A stretch of 64,000 nt of DNA, from assembly GCA_022316685.1 (NCBI GenBank), contig JAKJHU010000565.1, positions 62,001 to 126,000 of the forward strand, written 5' to 3'. This stretch comes from Progne subis subis (Eukaryota; Chordata; Aves; Passeriformes; Hirundinidae). This document shows, piece by piece, positions 32,001 to 42,290 of the stretch. The position numbers were made by a program, and so were the translations under genes. The notes under the pieces were generated by a model. The model made no database searches and was not told the DNA's origin. It worked only from the letters and a program-made list of their open reading frames with translations. How positions within the stretch are numbered: the first letter of the stretch is position 1; every line of letters begins with the position of its first letter.

Positions 32001-33200
32001 GGGAGCAAGTGCCTTTACAATCCCAAAATCACTGACACTCCACCTCAGCCCTGCACAGCATAGCACCTCAAACTCAGCCTTCCCAATTTCACTGCAACCT
32101 CCCACAAGACACTTCCAGGCCTCAAAATTCCTAAAAGCACCAGCAGCCTTTAAAAACTGCTTCTTGCTTTCCCTCCCTCTACTCCCCTACTCCATGAGCC
32201 CAAACCACCCCATACCCCCATTGCAATCCCTACTCCTCCAAACTTTCCTGCCACCCCCACACTGCATTTACACTTCACATTACACTGCCCCATCCCATCC
32301 CATCCCATCCCATCCCATCCCATCCCATCCCATCCCATCCCATCCCATCCCATCCCATCCCATCCCTTCTGGGCAGGAAGTCTCCTCCAACCAGCCCTTG
32401 CACACTTCCAGCCATTCCAGGGCAGCCGCAGCTTTTCCTCCCACTCTGTGCCAGGGCCCCACCTGCCCTCCCAGGGAACAAGTCCATCCCCACATCCCAG
32501 CTCACCCTGGCCCCAAGCAGTGTCCAGCCATGGCCTGTGTCCTGGTGCTGCAGGCCCTTGGCAAGAGTCTCTCCCAGGCAGCAATTCCTGCTCTTCCCTG
32601 CTCTGGGGCAGCAGCTGCAAGTTCATTTGCTCCCTGGGCTCTGGCCCAGCCCCAAGCCAGGGCCGGGACCTTTCCCCAGAGCTCTGCGGCCACTGCAATG
32701 TTCACAGCTCTGAGGCAGCCACAGCTCCAGGAGCCTTTGGATACCGCTCCCGGGAATGCCCAGGCTGCCACTGTTGGGCTGTCTGTGCAGGGCCAGGGCC
32801 TGCACTCCATGATCCCGCTGCCTCCCTCCCAGCTCAGCCCCTTCTGCAGTTCTCACCCTTGGGCTCAGCCTTTGTGTCTCCTCCAGGCGCTGGCAGAGCT
32901 CTTGGGGCCGGGGCAGGAGCGGCACAGCCCCAGCGTTCCCCTCTCTGTGACACCACGGTGGGGACAGCTCCAACGTTCCCTGCCTGGAGACGCTCCAAGG
33001 GAAGCGTCCAGAGCCACAGCCAGACAGCAAAACTGAGCGGGCACTGAGCACCCCCGGCCTGGGCTGATGTGCATTGCTGTGCACACAGCTCGGGGAAGGT
33101 CCCCCTGGCTACCTCCACAGTGCCACAGGCAAGTGTCAGATAGAAGTACAGAGCTCTGCCCAGAGCTGACAGGGGGAGTTAATAAATAGGAACCAAAAAA
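32001..33200 (+). repeat. GC-rich repeated module, copy 3
   Basis: Parallels 3,683-4,752, with (ATCCC)n at 32,290-32,366 and the GC-rich tail. It is continuous here where copy 1 has the 679-bp insertion. No gene. Confidence 0.85.
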
Positions 33201-34193
33201 AACCCTCAAAAAAACCCCCCAAACAATAACAAAAAACCCCATATCAAAATAGAGAAATCCTACCCTCCAAAAGAACCCTGGAACAAGAAAAACAAATGCA
33301 ACAAAAAGAAACAACAAAACAAACAACAACAACAACAACAAAATTAATCAAACAAACATCAAACCATGAATAAAAACAAGCAAGCAACCCTACAAATAAA
33401 AACAAAGAAGAAAAAGTACTTCCCCCTAGCAGAGCTGTTCCATCCTTCATACCTGCACCCACACAAGACCTGGGGCTGCAAAAAATGAGGGCTCATTGGG
33501 CACATTTGCAGGAAAAGCAGGTTTAGGACAGGCTTTCAGCAGAACTGTTCTCAGCTGAGTGAAAAATGCCCCTTTGGCAGCTGCAGGGCCATTGGAAATG
33601 CAGACCCTCAGCCCACAGGGGAGAAAAGAGCTCTGAATTCCCCTCCCCTCACACATAAACCCTGCTCCCAGACTGCTTCACACACAGAATCCTTCTGGAG
33701 GACTGCAGAAAGCTGAGTGTCAGCTATGCCTTCTCCATGTTCTGTGCCCTAAAGCTGCCTGGGAGAAGAAATTTAGGCTCAGCTCTGGTGGCACAATCCC
33801 TCCTGGCCCAGGGCACAGCACCAGGAAGGTCTTTGTGTGCTGCTGCTCCTGGGCACAGCTGCTGTGCCAGCAGTGATCTGCCCCCAGCTCTGCACACAGA
33901 CATTGCTGCTGCAGCTCCAGAGGAGGGAACAAAAGGGGGATCTCTGCAGAAAACTTGGCTGAGAGATCCCTTAGTTCCTTTAAAGTCACCAACAGTGCAG
34001 CCCCTCATGGGCACAGTCTGTGGCCACAGGGAAGGTGGAGAGAAACAAAATGAGAAATGGCACAAACAATGACATATATTTGAGGAGAAGATTAAAGGAG
34101 TAAAACAAAGAAAAAGAACCTCCAAAATGAAACCATCAAGAAGTATCAAAGATGACTTTTATTACAAGTGATTTTCAGAAATTGGCCAGCAGT
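33201..34193. other. Non-coding interval beside olfactory receptor
   Basis: Holds an A-rich simple region (33,190-33,400, with (CAA)n near 33,320) and unique-looking sequence that is mirrored in the right arm at 52,000-52,980. No gene seen. Confidence 0.6.
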
Positions 34194-35129
34194 TTAATGT
34201 CCCTGACACCATCCAGTCCTCAGTCTCCACACTGCAGCTTTGAGCTCCTGGTTCCTCAGGCTGTAGATGAGGGGGTTCAGGGCTGGAGGCACCACCGAGT
34301 ACAGAACTGACAGGGCCAGATCCAGGGATGGGGAGGAGATGGAGGGGGGCTTCAGGTAGGAAAACATGACAGTGCTGAGGAACAGAGAGACCACGGCCAG
34401 GTGAGGGAGGCAGGTGGAAAAGGCTTTGTGCTGCCCCTGCTCAGAGAGGATCCTCAGCACAGCCCTGAAGATCTGCACATAGGAGAAAGCAATGAACACA
34501 AAACAACCAAATGCTAAAGAGATGGAAAATACAAGAAGCCCCAGTTCCCTGAGGTGGGATTTGGAGCAGGAGAGTTTGAGGATCTGTGGGATTTCACAGA
34601 AGAACTGGTCCAGGGCATTGCCATGGCACAGGGGCAGGGAAAATGTATTGGCCGTGTGCATGAGAGCATTGAGAAAGGCACTGGCCCAGGCAGCTGCTGC
34701 CATGTGGGCACAAGCTCTGCTGCCCAGGAGGGTCCCGTAGTGCAGGGGTTTGCAGATGGACACGTAGCGGTCGTAGCACATGATGGTCAGGAGAGAGTAC
34801 TCTGCTGACATCAAGAAGGAAAAGAAAAAGGCCTGTGCAGCACATCCTGTGTAGGAGATGTTCCTGGTGTCCCAGAGGGAATTGTGCATGGCTTTGGGCA
34901 CAGTGGTGAGGATGGAGCCCAGGTCGGTGAGGGCCAGGTTGAGCAGGAAGAAGAACATGGGCGTGTGCAGGAGGTGGCCGCAGGCTACGGCGCTGATGAT
35001 GAGGCCGTTGGCCAGGAGGGCAGCCAGGGAGATGCCCAGGAAGAGGCAGAAGTGCAGGAGCTGCAGCTGCCGCGTGTCTGCCAATGGCAGCAGGAGGAAG
35101 TGGCTGATGGAGCTGCTGCTGTTGGACAT
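34194..35129 (-). CDS. Olfactory receptor, OR14-like, intact
   Basis: 311-codon single-exon class A GPCR of the plasma membrane of olfactory neurons, coupling odorant binding to G-olf. Seven hydrophobic segments are present. OR landmarks in order: ANG in TM1 (40-42), LHTPMFFFLLNLALTD (54-69), Cys96 at the start of TM3, CYDRYVSIC (118-126, DRY at 120-122), KAFSTCLPHL before TM6, and PALNPLIYSLRNQE in TM7. An N-terminal glycosylation site (NSS, residue 3) is present. The start is the first ATG and gives the usual length. Resemblance to the large bird OR14 (gamma-c) group is inferred from the TM3 and TM7 text; the odorant is unknown. Its inverted duplicate at 51,048 is frameshifted. Confidence 0.9.
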   Translation of the reverse strand: MSNSSSSISHFLLLPLADTRQLQLLHFCLFLGISLAALLANGLIISAVACGHLLHTPMFFFLLNLALTDLGSILTTVPKAMHNSLWDTRNISYTGCAAQAFFFSFLMSAEYSLLTIMCYDRYVSICKPLHYGTLLGSRACAHMAAAAWASAFLNALMHTANTFSLPLCHGNALDQFFCEIPQILKLSCSKSHLRELGLLVFSISLAFGCFVFIAFSYVQIFRAVLRILSEQGQHKAFSTCLPHLAVVSLFLSTVMFSYLKPPSISSPSLDLALSVLYSVVPPALNPLIYSLRNQELKAAVWRLRTGWCQGH

Positions 35130-37070
35130 TTGCTGTGCCTGCCCATGGGGACCTGTTCATGGATAAAGACAGTGACAAGTCAGCAGAGGCTGCTTTGAGC
35201 CAAACCTGGGCCATTCCCTGTAGACTGTCCCTCTGTTACTCACCCTCCCTTGTTCCTGCTCTGGAAAAACCTTCACCCAGGTCCCTGCCTGAGCTCCAGT
35301 TGTGCGGTCTGAGTGTGCCAGGAGCAGCCAGGCCTGTGTGTGGGGGCTCTCCAGGAGCCATCCCTGCCCTGCTGCCCTGGGTTTGTGGCCATGTGGCAGA
35401 GGGACAAGGCTGGATCTTCAGGATTTGTCAGTGGAATCACTCCTAATGCAAGCAGGCTTGGTAGCATCTGCACTTCAACTTCTAAAGGGCATGGGGAGCA
35501 GGAAGGAATTTTAGCCATTGTTTTCCTGCACACACATCATTCCTGGTTCTCAGGTGTCAGAAATCCCCAGCATTTCTGCTGCACTCAGACTTTATCACTG
35601 AGAGATGTGAGAGGCAAAGGATTCCCTGTGGCTTAGGGAAGGTGAGGGGTGGATGGGCTTGTTCCCAACTGCCCTGGATTTGCAGCTTTGGCTGCAATCA
35701 GAGCACAATCACACTCCCGTGTCACCCTGGGATAAACCAGACCCTGCCCAGAGCAGAGGGATCCCTGAATGTCTCAGCCTCTCCAAAGGTCTCTGGCCAA
35801 GGGCTCAGCACCCCCTTCTGCCAAGGACACTCACGGCTCCCTTGGCAAACCCAACAGCATTTCCTCAGCTCTGGCACCTCTGCACTTCCCTGTGGGACAT
35901 TCAGGGAACTCCCAGAGGCTGTGGCACAGATTTGCAGCCAGGAGGGCAGCTCAGAGCTTGGAAGGACACAGCAAGGAAATCCCTGGGTGTGCCCATGATG
36001 GGATGTCAGGGAGGGGGCTCAGCTCATTCCCCTTTCCCATGGATGCTTTGCCCACAGCCCCACAGGTGACAGGCAAGCTTGGCCACCCCATTCCCATGGA
36101 CACAGCTGCCTGGCAGCAATCCCAAGGGCAGTGCCTGGGTCAGCTGCTGCAAATGCCAGAGCCTCCCTGAGAGCTCCAGATGACAGTGACAAGATCAGGG
36201 GAGGGCAGAAACAAGAGAAGATGTTGTGCTGCTGTGCCTGGGAGGGCAGGGCACAGACAGCCTGGCACTCAGGACAGTGTTCCCGTAGACAGCTGTGCAC
36301 GGCACCTCCCACACACCAACAGTGCCCTCCTGCCCCCAGCACTGCTCTGTTCAGCCCCCTCTCCTTCCCCAGGCATCTCCCTGTGCCTGGACATTTCCCT
36401 GCTGAGAGGAGCCTTGTCCCTGCCAGCGCTCACAGAGCCCATCCCACCCTCTGTGCCCTGGGCCCGGCCCTACAGAAACCTGCCTGTCTGCAGGGCCCTG
36501 CCTGGGGCAGGCTCTGTCTGCAGGGGGCAAGGGCAGCTCAGGAGAGCCCTGCTGGGCCCTGCAAAGGTGATGCTGGAGCTGTCCCGGGCTGAGGAGTGGC
36601 TGAAGGCCCTTTAGGAGCCTCCCAGCAGAGAGACTGACCACCCAAAGTTACAGTTCTGGAGTCTCTGTAAATGTAGAAACATGACTTTGATGATCCTGTG
36701 TGTCCCTTTCAACTCAGAATTTTCTGTGATTCTGTGATTTCAATTCCCGTTCTGCTTCTCTCATTCTCCTGTTGCCTATAATCAAAAGAGAAAAAAAAAA
36801 AAAAAAAACCCTTGTAACAGTTAGAACAGTAAAGTAAAAACCAGATGTTTATTGGAACCTTCCAGGTGTCCCAGTGGGAATAGGGCATACCTGAGCTCTG
36901 ATTTCTACAATTTATTAATGTTGATTAATTAGGATATTTAATAGGAACATCCAACAGGAGATTCAGTTGCCCCAGTTACACATCCCTAGCTAAATCCATT
37001 GGAGGAGATCCAAGGGCTTCTTTGCCCCTCTTTTTTTTAATGAATGCTCACACTCTGGTTAAAAACCAAA
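35130..37070. other. Upstream region of olfactory receptor; CR1 piece
   Basis: No coding gene. Moderately GC-rich unique-looking sequence shared with the right arm (49,043-51,047). A minus-strand CR1-type fragment lies at about 36,655-36,755 (reverse complement of the ATCACAGAATCACAGAA start), followed by an A-run at 36,791-36,808. Regulatory sites for the receptor may be here but none can be named. Confidence 0.6.
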
Positions 37071-37171
37071 ATGGTCCAGGAGCTGGACTCGAGGATCCTG
37101 ATGGCTCCCTCCCAACTCAGCCAATTCTGTGCTTCTGGGATCCCATGGCCCTGGGAATGGGACTGCAAATG

Positions 37172-37585
37172 GTTGCCATGGCAACGGGCTCTGGCTCCAG
37201 GCCTGAGCTGGTGTCCATGGAACCACCCCTGGCATGGGATCTGCATGGAGCTGCAAAGGGACCGACCACAGCAACAGGGGCTGGTGATGGTTGCCATGGA
37301 AACTGACCATAGCAACAGGGGATGGTGATGGTTGCCATGGAAACTGACCATAGCAACAGGGGGCTGGTGATGGTTGCCATGGAAACTGACCCTAGCAACA
37401 GGGGCTGGTGATGGTTGCCATGGAAACTGACCCTAGCAACAGGGGCTGGTGATGGTTGCCATGGAAACTGACCATAGCAACAGGGGCTGGTGATGGTTGC
37501 CATGGAAACTGACCCTAGCAACAGGGGCTGGTGATGGTTGCCATGGAAACTGACCATAGCAACAGGGGCTGGTGATGGTTGCCTG
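37172..37585 (+). repeat. 41-bp minisatellite with X-box-like motif
   Basis: About eight units of ~41 bp between 37,264 and 37,582, each containing GTTGCCATGGAAAC. Just upstream, at 37,172-37,185, is a perfect GTTGCCATGGCAAC palindrome, the textbook RFX-factor X-box. Units differ from that consensus by one base in the right half-site. Confidence 0.9.
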
Positions 37586-37875
37586 CTAAGGAACCGAGCT
37601 GTCACAGGCCCTCAGAGGGGTTCCATGGGGACTTTCCAAGAGTCTCCAGGCTGTTCCAGGGCTGGAATGTCACAGGCAGAGACAGGGGCTCCATGGAGAC
37701 CTCCCAGGGGTTTCTGGGGATGGGAAAGAGCCCTGTGGTCAGAGGCAGTCACAGCCATTCCATGCTGACATCGCAGGGCACCTTGGGCTGCAAAGGCACC
37801 GATCTGTCACAGGCACTCACGGGGGCTCCATGGTGACATCCCAGGAGTCCCCAGGCTGCCAAAGAGCCGGGATGT
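37586..37875 (+). repeat. Degenerate ~80-bp GC-rich repeats
   Basis: Three to four imperfect repeats built on CACAGGC-CTCA-GGGG-TCCATGG-GAC. The pattern continues for one more unit after E5 (44,562-44,600), showing that E5 inserted into this array. Confidence 0.65.
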
Positions 37876-37880
37876 CCCAG

Positions 37881-38543
37881 TGTCCTAGGGTAACTTTATG
37901 ATGCTTGTATCCCCAATCGTCTGTTCTGTTTGGACTCTGTATATTGAGTCCTGTGCCTTTAAGACTGGTTCTAAGAGCAAGGAGAAGCGCGGAGTTTGTT
38001 TTGAGAAAACTGCCTGACTCCTCCACATTCTTCTCCGGACGGTGTTCAGCGGAGGCTTGGAGAGACTGCAGGACAGAGATCTTTTTGCTTTTAGCTAGTT
38101 TCAGCTAGCTAGGGCAGAGAAGTTCCCTGGACTGTTTTTTTTCTTTCTTTTTCCTTGGAACTGTTTAAACCTGCTCTGGACTGAAAACCCAGGGGAGCAC
38201 TGGGGGCTGCACCTGCGGCCCACCGGGGCCTGGAGCCTCGGCATTTTCCAGCAGCGCCGGAGGGACTGGGACTGAGGAGAGACTGAGAGAGAGCCGAGCT
38301 CCACCCACGGCAAGGACATTCTCAATTTGCCATCTCACTTCAGAACGAGAGGTTTTATTGTTTCATATTATTCATTCTTTATACTTGTATGCACTTTATT
38401 TGTTTAGTAAAATAGTTTTTTCCAGTTTTCTCCACAAAGGTTTTTTTTTTTCGGACTGGTTGGAGGGAGGGGCCACTTGAGTTTGCTTCTCAGAGGGATC
38501 CTATACAGGAGTTTTCCCCCAAATTTGTCTCCAAACCAGGACA
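37881..38543 (+). mobile_element. E5 5' LTR
   Basis: 663 bp, TGTCCTAGGG to CAGGACA. A TGGCACCTACTGCGGGGC stretch at 38,554-38,571 begins with TGG and could be the primer-binding site; I could not match it to a tRNA. Confidence 0.9.
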
Positions 38544-38667
38544 TACCCTTAATTGGCACCTACTGCGGGGCAAAAGAGAGTGGAAAAAACTTGTATTACT
38601 ATTAACTGCATTTTTTGTTGTTGTTGTTGTTGTTGTCCTTTGGGTAGGGATTAAACAGACAGTGGCC

Positions 38668-40563
38668 ATGTTGCTTCTTGAAGTCCTCACGTCTCTTAGA
38701 ATAGAGTCTTTTCTGCATTTCTGTTCCCTAGGCTTTTTTGAGGTCTTAATACCTTTCTGGTCCCTAGGTTTGTTTTCCTACCCAGAAATAGCTCCAATAT
38801 TGTCCTTAACATACAGCTTTTACACTAGGGATGCACAAATTAGAATAGTTATTTTGCTGGGTTCGGTGATTATGGCTTACAAGAAGCTTATAAAGATACT
38901 GGAGTTTGTTCTGGGTACGTTCAGTTTATGGTTTTTTCGTCCTACCCTGCGTCCTAGTTCCAGCAGCAAGTTTTGGGGATTTATCAATAACTGCACCCAG
39001 TTTGTTAGAGGAGGAGTAGGGGATGAGGCTCTTCAGCCTCTTTTTTCCTTCTTCTCTTTTAAGTCAGTTACATCACTTTTGGAGAATGTTCAGGGTCTCC
39101 TGAATGTTAAAGACACCACCTCCCTGGTATTTCACCTGGTGACTTTCCTCTATATGGCTTATAGCTTTTCTAGAATGAGTCACACACTGCTAAACACTGT
39201 AGGGCAGCAGATAGAGGCAAGGGAGCAGGGAGATAAATCAGTCACTCAGGCTGCAGCCAACCCCACAGCTATTCAGGCTGCAGCTAAACCAGACAGTAAA
39301 GCTAAGACACCGGCAGTTGCTGCAGTAAAGAAGGGAAAGAAGCACACGGACAAAACCGACCGACCAGTAGATGATGATTCAGGTGAAGGATCCTCAGTGC
39401 CTCCTGACACCCAGTCGGAAGTCAAACCACCTGACACACAATCAGAAGCTGAAGCAACTGATGATACACAGTCAGAAGCTGAACCAACTGATACAAAATC
39501 GGAAGCCCAACCAACTGGTACAAGATTGGGAGTCCAACCAACTAGCACACGATCAGAAGCCCAACCAGCTGCTACAAGATCAGGAGCCCAACCAACTGCT
39601 ACAACATCAAGAGCCCAACCAACTGCTACAAGATCAGGAGCCCGACCAACTGCTACAAGATCAGGAGATACTATTGAGTCCTTGTCCCTGAAGGACCTTC
39701 GTGGCCTAAGAAAGGATTATACTCAACGACCTGATGAATCTATAATTAGTTAGTTAGTCCGTCTTTGGGATGCTGCAGGCGAGGCTACAATACTGGATGG
39801 CACTGAAGCGAGACATCTTGGATCCCTATCACATGATCCAGTTATTGACCAAGAAATGATGAGGGAGGCTAGTCCTTGCAGTCTCTGGGAACGGGTCTTG
39901 AGAAGCGTGGCACAAAGATATCTGTGTGTCGATGATCTCTATCTGCAGCAAACTCAGTGGAAAACCATTGAACAAGGGATTCAGCGCTTGAGAGAAATGG
40001 CAGTGGCGGAGATTGTCTTCTCAGATGACCTAAACACTAGGAACCCCGACTTGGTACCATGTACACCTGTAATGTGGCGAAAACTTGTACGACTTGGGCC
40101 ACAAGAATACTCCTCTGCTTTAGCAATAATGAAGCGGGATGAGACAGAGGAGACTGTGCTGGATATGGCGAAGAAGCTCCGAACATATGCAGATGCCGTG
40201 CATGGTCCAACACATGCAAGAATCGCAGCTTTGGAAACAGAGGTGTGGGGATTAGCAGACAAGATGGAGGAGAATCACAAAGAACTCAAGGAGAACATTC
40301 TCCAGATCTCTGCAGTACAAGTTAGGGGCTCTGGCACCACACGCAAACGTTCCCTAGATAGAGAGGGAAAAGGCATTCCACGAGCTAAGCTGTGGTCCTT
40401 CCTGCGTGATTGTGGAGAAAACATGAAAAGATGGGATGGAGAATCTACTGATGCTATGACACAACGGCTGCATGAATTGTTGGATGGCAAGACTGTGAGA
40501 GGAAGTTCTATCAAGAAGGAAGCAGCTCCGGTTACCCAGGGAAATAGGGATAATCAGGCTTAG
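38668..40563 (+). pseudogene. gag: E5 gag with hydrophobic N-terminus
   Basis: Frame from ATG 38,668 to TAG 40,561-40,563, about 630 codons, interrupted by one in-frame TAG at 39,751-39,753 (probably a former Trp codon). The first 120 residues contain several strongly hydrophobic stretches, unusual for Gag and suggestive of membrane insertion. Residues about 245-335 are a Pro/Thr/Ser/Gln-rich low-complexity block made of 27-bp (9-residue) repeats of the type TRSGAQPTA. The C-terminal third is capsid-like helical sequence without a zinc knuckle. The gag stop is followed in the same frame by protease. Confidence 0.8.
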
Positions 40564-42290
40564 AGGGGCCCTGCCTCTAGCCAGGTAGAGGCTAGGGAAA
40601 ACCGTGTTTTTTGGACTGTGTGGATTCGTTGGCCTGGCACATCAGAACCACAAAAATATGAGGCCTTAGTTGACACTAGTGCACAATGCACATTACTCCC
40701 ATCAAGACGTGGGGGAAGAATCTATTTCCATTGCTGGGGTGACAGGGGGCTCACAAGATTTTACTTTGGTGGAAGCTGATGTGAGCCTGACTGGAAATGA
40801 GTGGAAGAGACACCCTATTGTGACTGGCCCAGAGGCTCCGTGCATTTTGGGCATAGACTTCCTCCGGAATGGCTATTACAAAGACCCGAAGGGATTTAGG
40901 TGGGCATTCGGGATAGCAGCTGTAGAGACAGGAGATGTTAAGCAGTTGAATACCTTGCCTGGACTATCAGAGAACCCATCTGCTGTAGGTCTTCTGAAGG
41001 TGGAAGAGCAACAAGTGCCAATTGCCACTTCAACAGTGCATCGCCGACAGTACAGAACAACTTGGGATGCTGTGATCCCCATCCACAAGATGATCCGTGA
41101 GCTGGAGACCCAAGGGGTGGTCAGCAAAACCCACTCATCCTTCAACAGCCCTATCTGGCCTGTGCGCAAGTCTGACGGAGAATGGAGATTGACTGTAGAC
41201 TACCGTGCCTTGAACGAAGTGACTGCACCATTGAGCGCTGCTGTGCCGGACATGCTGGAACTCCAGTACGAGCTGGAGTCCAAGGCAGCAAAATAGTACG
41301 CCACAATTGACATTGCTAACGCATTTTTCTCCATTCCTCTGGCTGCAGAATGCAGGCCTCAGTTTGCTTTCACCTGGAGGGGCGTGCAGTACACCTGGAA
41401 CCGACTGCCCCTGGGGTGGAAACACAGCCCCACCATCTGCCATGGACTGATCCAGGCTGCACTGGAAAAGGGTGAGGCTCCGGAACATCTACAGTACATT
41501 GATGACATCATTGTGTGGGGGAACACAGCAATGGAAGTGTTTGAGAAAGGAGAGAAGATCATCCAGATTCTCCTGAAGGCTGGCTTTGCTATCAAGAAGA
41601 GCAAAGTTAAGGGACCTGCTCGAGAGATCCAATTTCTAGGAATAAAGTGGCAAGATGGAAGGCGTCAGATTCCCACTGAAGTCATCAACAAAATCACAGC
41701 AATGTGTCCACCAACCAACAAAAAGGAAACACAAGCTTTCCTAGGCGCCATAGGTTTCTGGAGGATGCACATTCCTGAGTACAGCCAGATTGTGAGCCCT
41801 CTCTACCTGGTCACCCGCAAGAAGAACGATTTCCACTGGGGCCCTGAACAGCAACAAGCCTTTGCCCAGATCAAACAGGAGATCGCTCATGCGGTAGCCC
41901 TTGGCCCAGTCAGGACGGGACCAGATGTGAAGAACGTGCTCTACTCAGCAGCCGGAAACAATGGCCTGTCCTGGAGCCTTTGGCAGAAGGTGCCTGAGGA
42001 GACTCGGGGCCGGCCACTGGGATTCTGGAGCCGAAGCTACAGAGGGTCCGAAGCCAACTACACTCCAACAGAGAAGGAAATCTTGGCCGCCTATGAAGGA
42101 ATTCAAGCTGCCTCAGAAGTAGTAGGTACTGAAACACAACTCCTTCTGGCACCTCGACTACCAGTGCTGGGATGGATGTTTAAAGCAGAAGTTCCCTCTT
42201 ACCCACCATGCCACCAATGCCACATGGAGCAAATGGATTGCCCTCATCACTCAGCGCGCCCGCATTAGAAACCCAAATCACCCTGGGATT
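40564..42290 (+). pseudogene. pol: E5 protease and reverse transcriptase
   Basis: Protease active site LVDTSAQCTLLPS at about 40,660-40,700 is in the gag frame; a frameshift in a G-run near 40,711 moves the rest (GGSQDFTLVE, ILGIDFLRNGYY) to another frame. RT follows: SPIWPVRKSDGEWRLTVDYR, an in-frame TAG at 41,294 (Trp expected), DIANAFFSIPL, LPLGWKHSP, and the catalytic YIDD at 41,496-41,507. The connection domain (GFWSRSYRGSEANYTPTEKEILAAYEG) is well kept. One further single-base frameshift lies near 42,198. Otherwise the text is clean, fitting a recent insertion. Confidence 0.9.

Larger units (their letters stand above)
28190..37070 (+). repeat. Left arm of large inverted duplication
   Basis: The reverse complement of 49,043-59,680. 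It matches in order: RNase H linker, accessory ORFs, E1 env, E1 LTR, pyrimidine tract, (ATCCC)n, GC module, olfactory receptor, CR1 fragment and the A/T-rich inner edge (GCTCACACTCT-GGTTAAAAA). By comparison with the right arm this arm lacks about 1 kb (accessory ORF-1) and about 0.9 kb (ORF-3 and env start), and has about 300 bp more microsatellite. Spacer between arms is 12 kb. Confidence 0.9.

Noticed and set aside
31636..32008. Long minus-strand Lys/Glu/Arg-rich open frames
   Set aside because: Translation of the TTTTC microsatellite; no start context and no conservation in other copies.
34594..35214. Proline/Ala-rich frames overlapping the olfactory receptors in other frames
   Set aside because: Shadow frames of the GPCR coding sequence.
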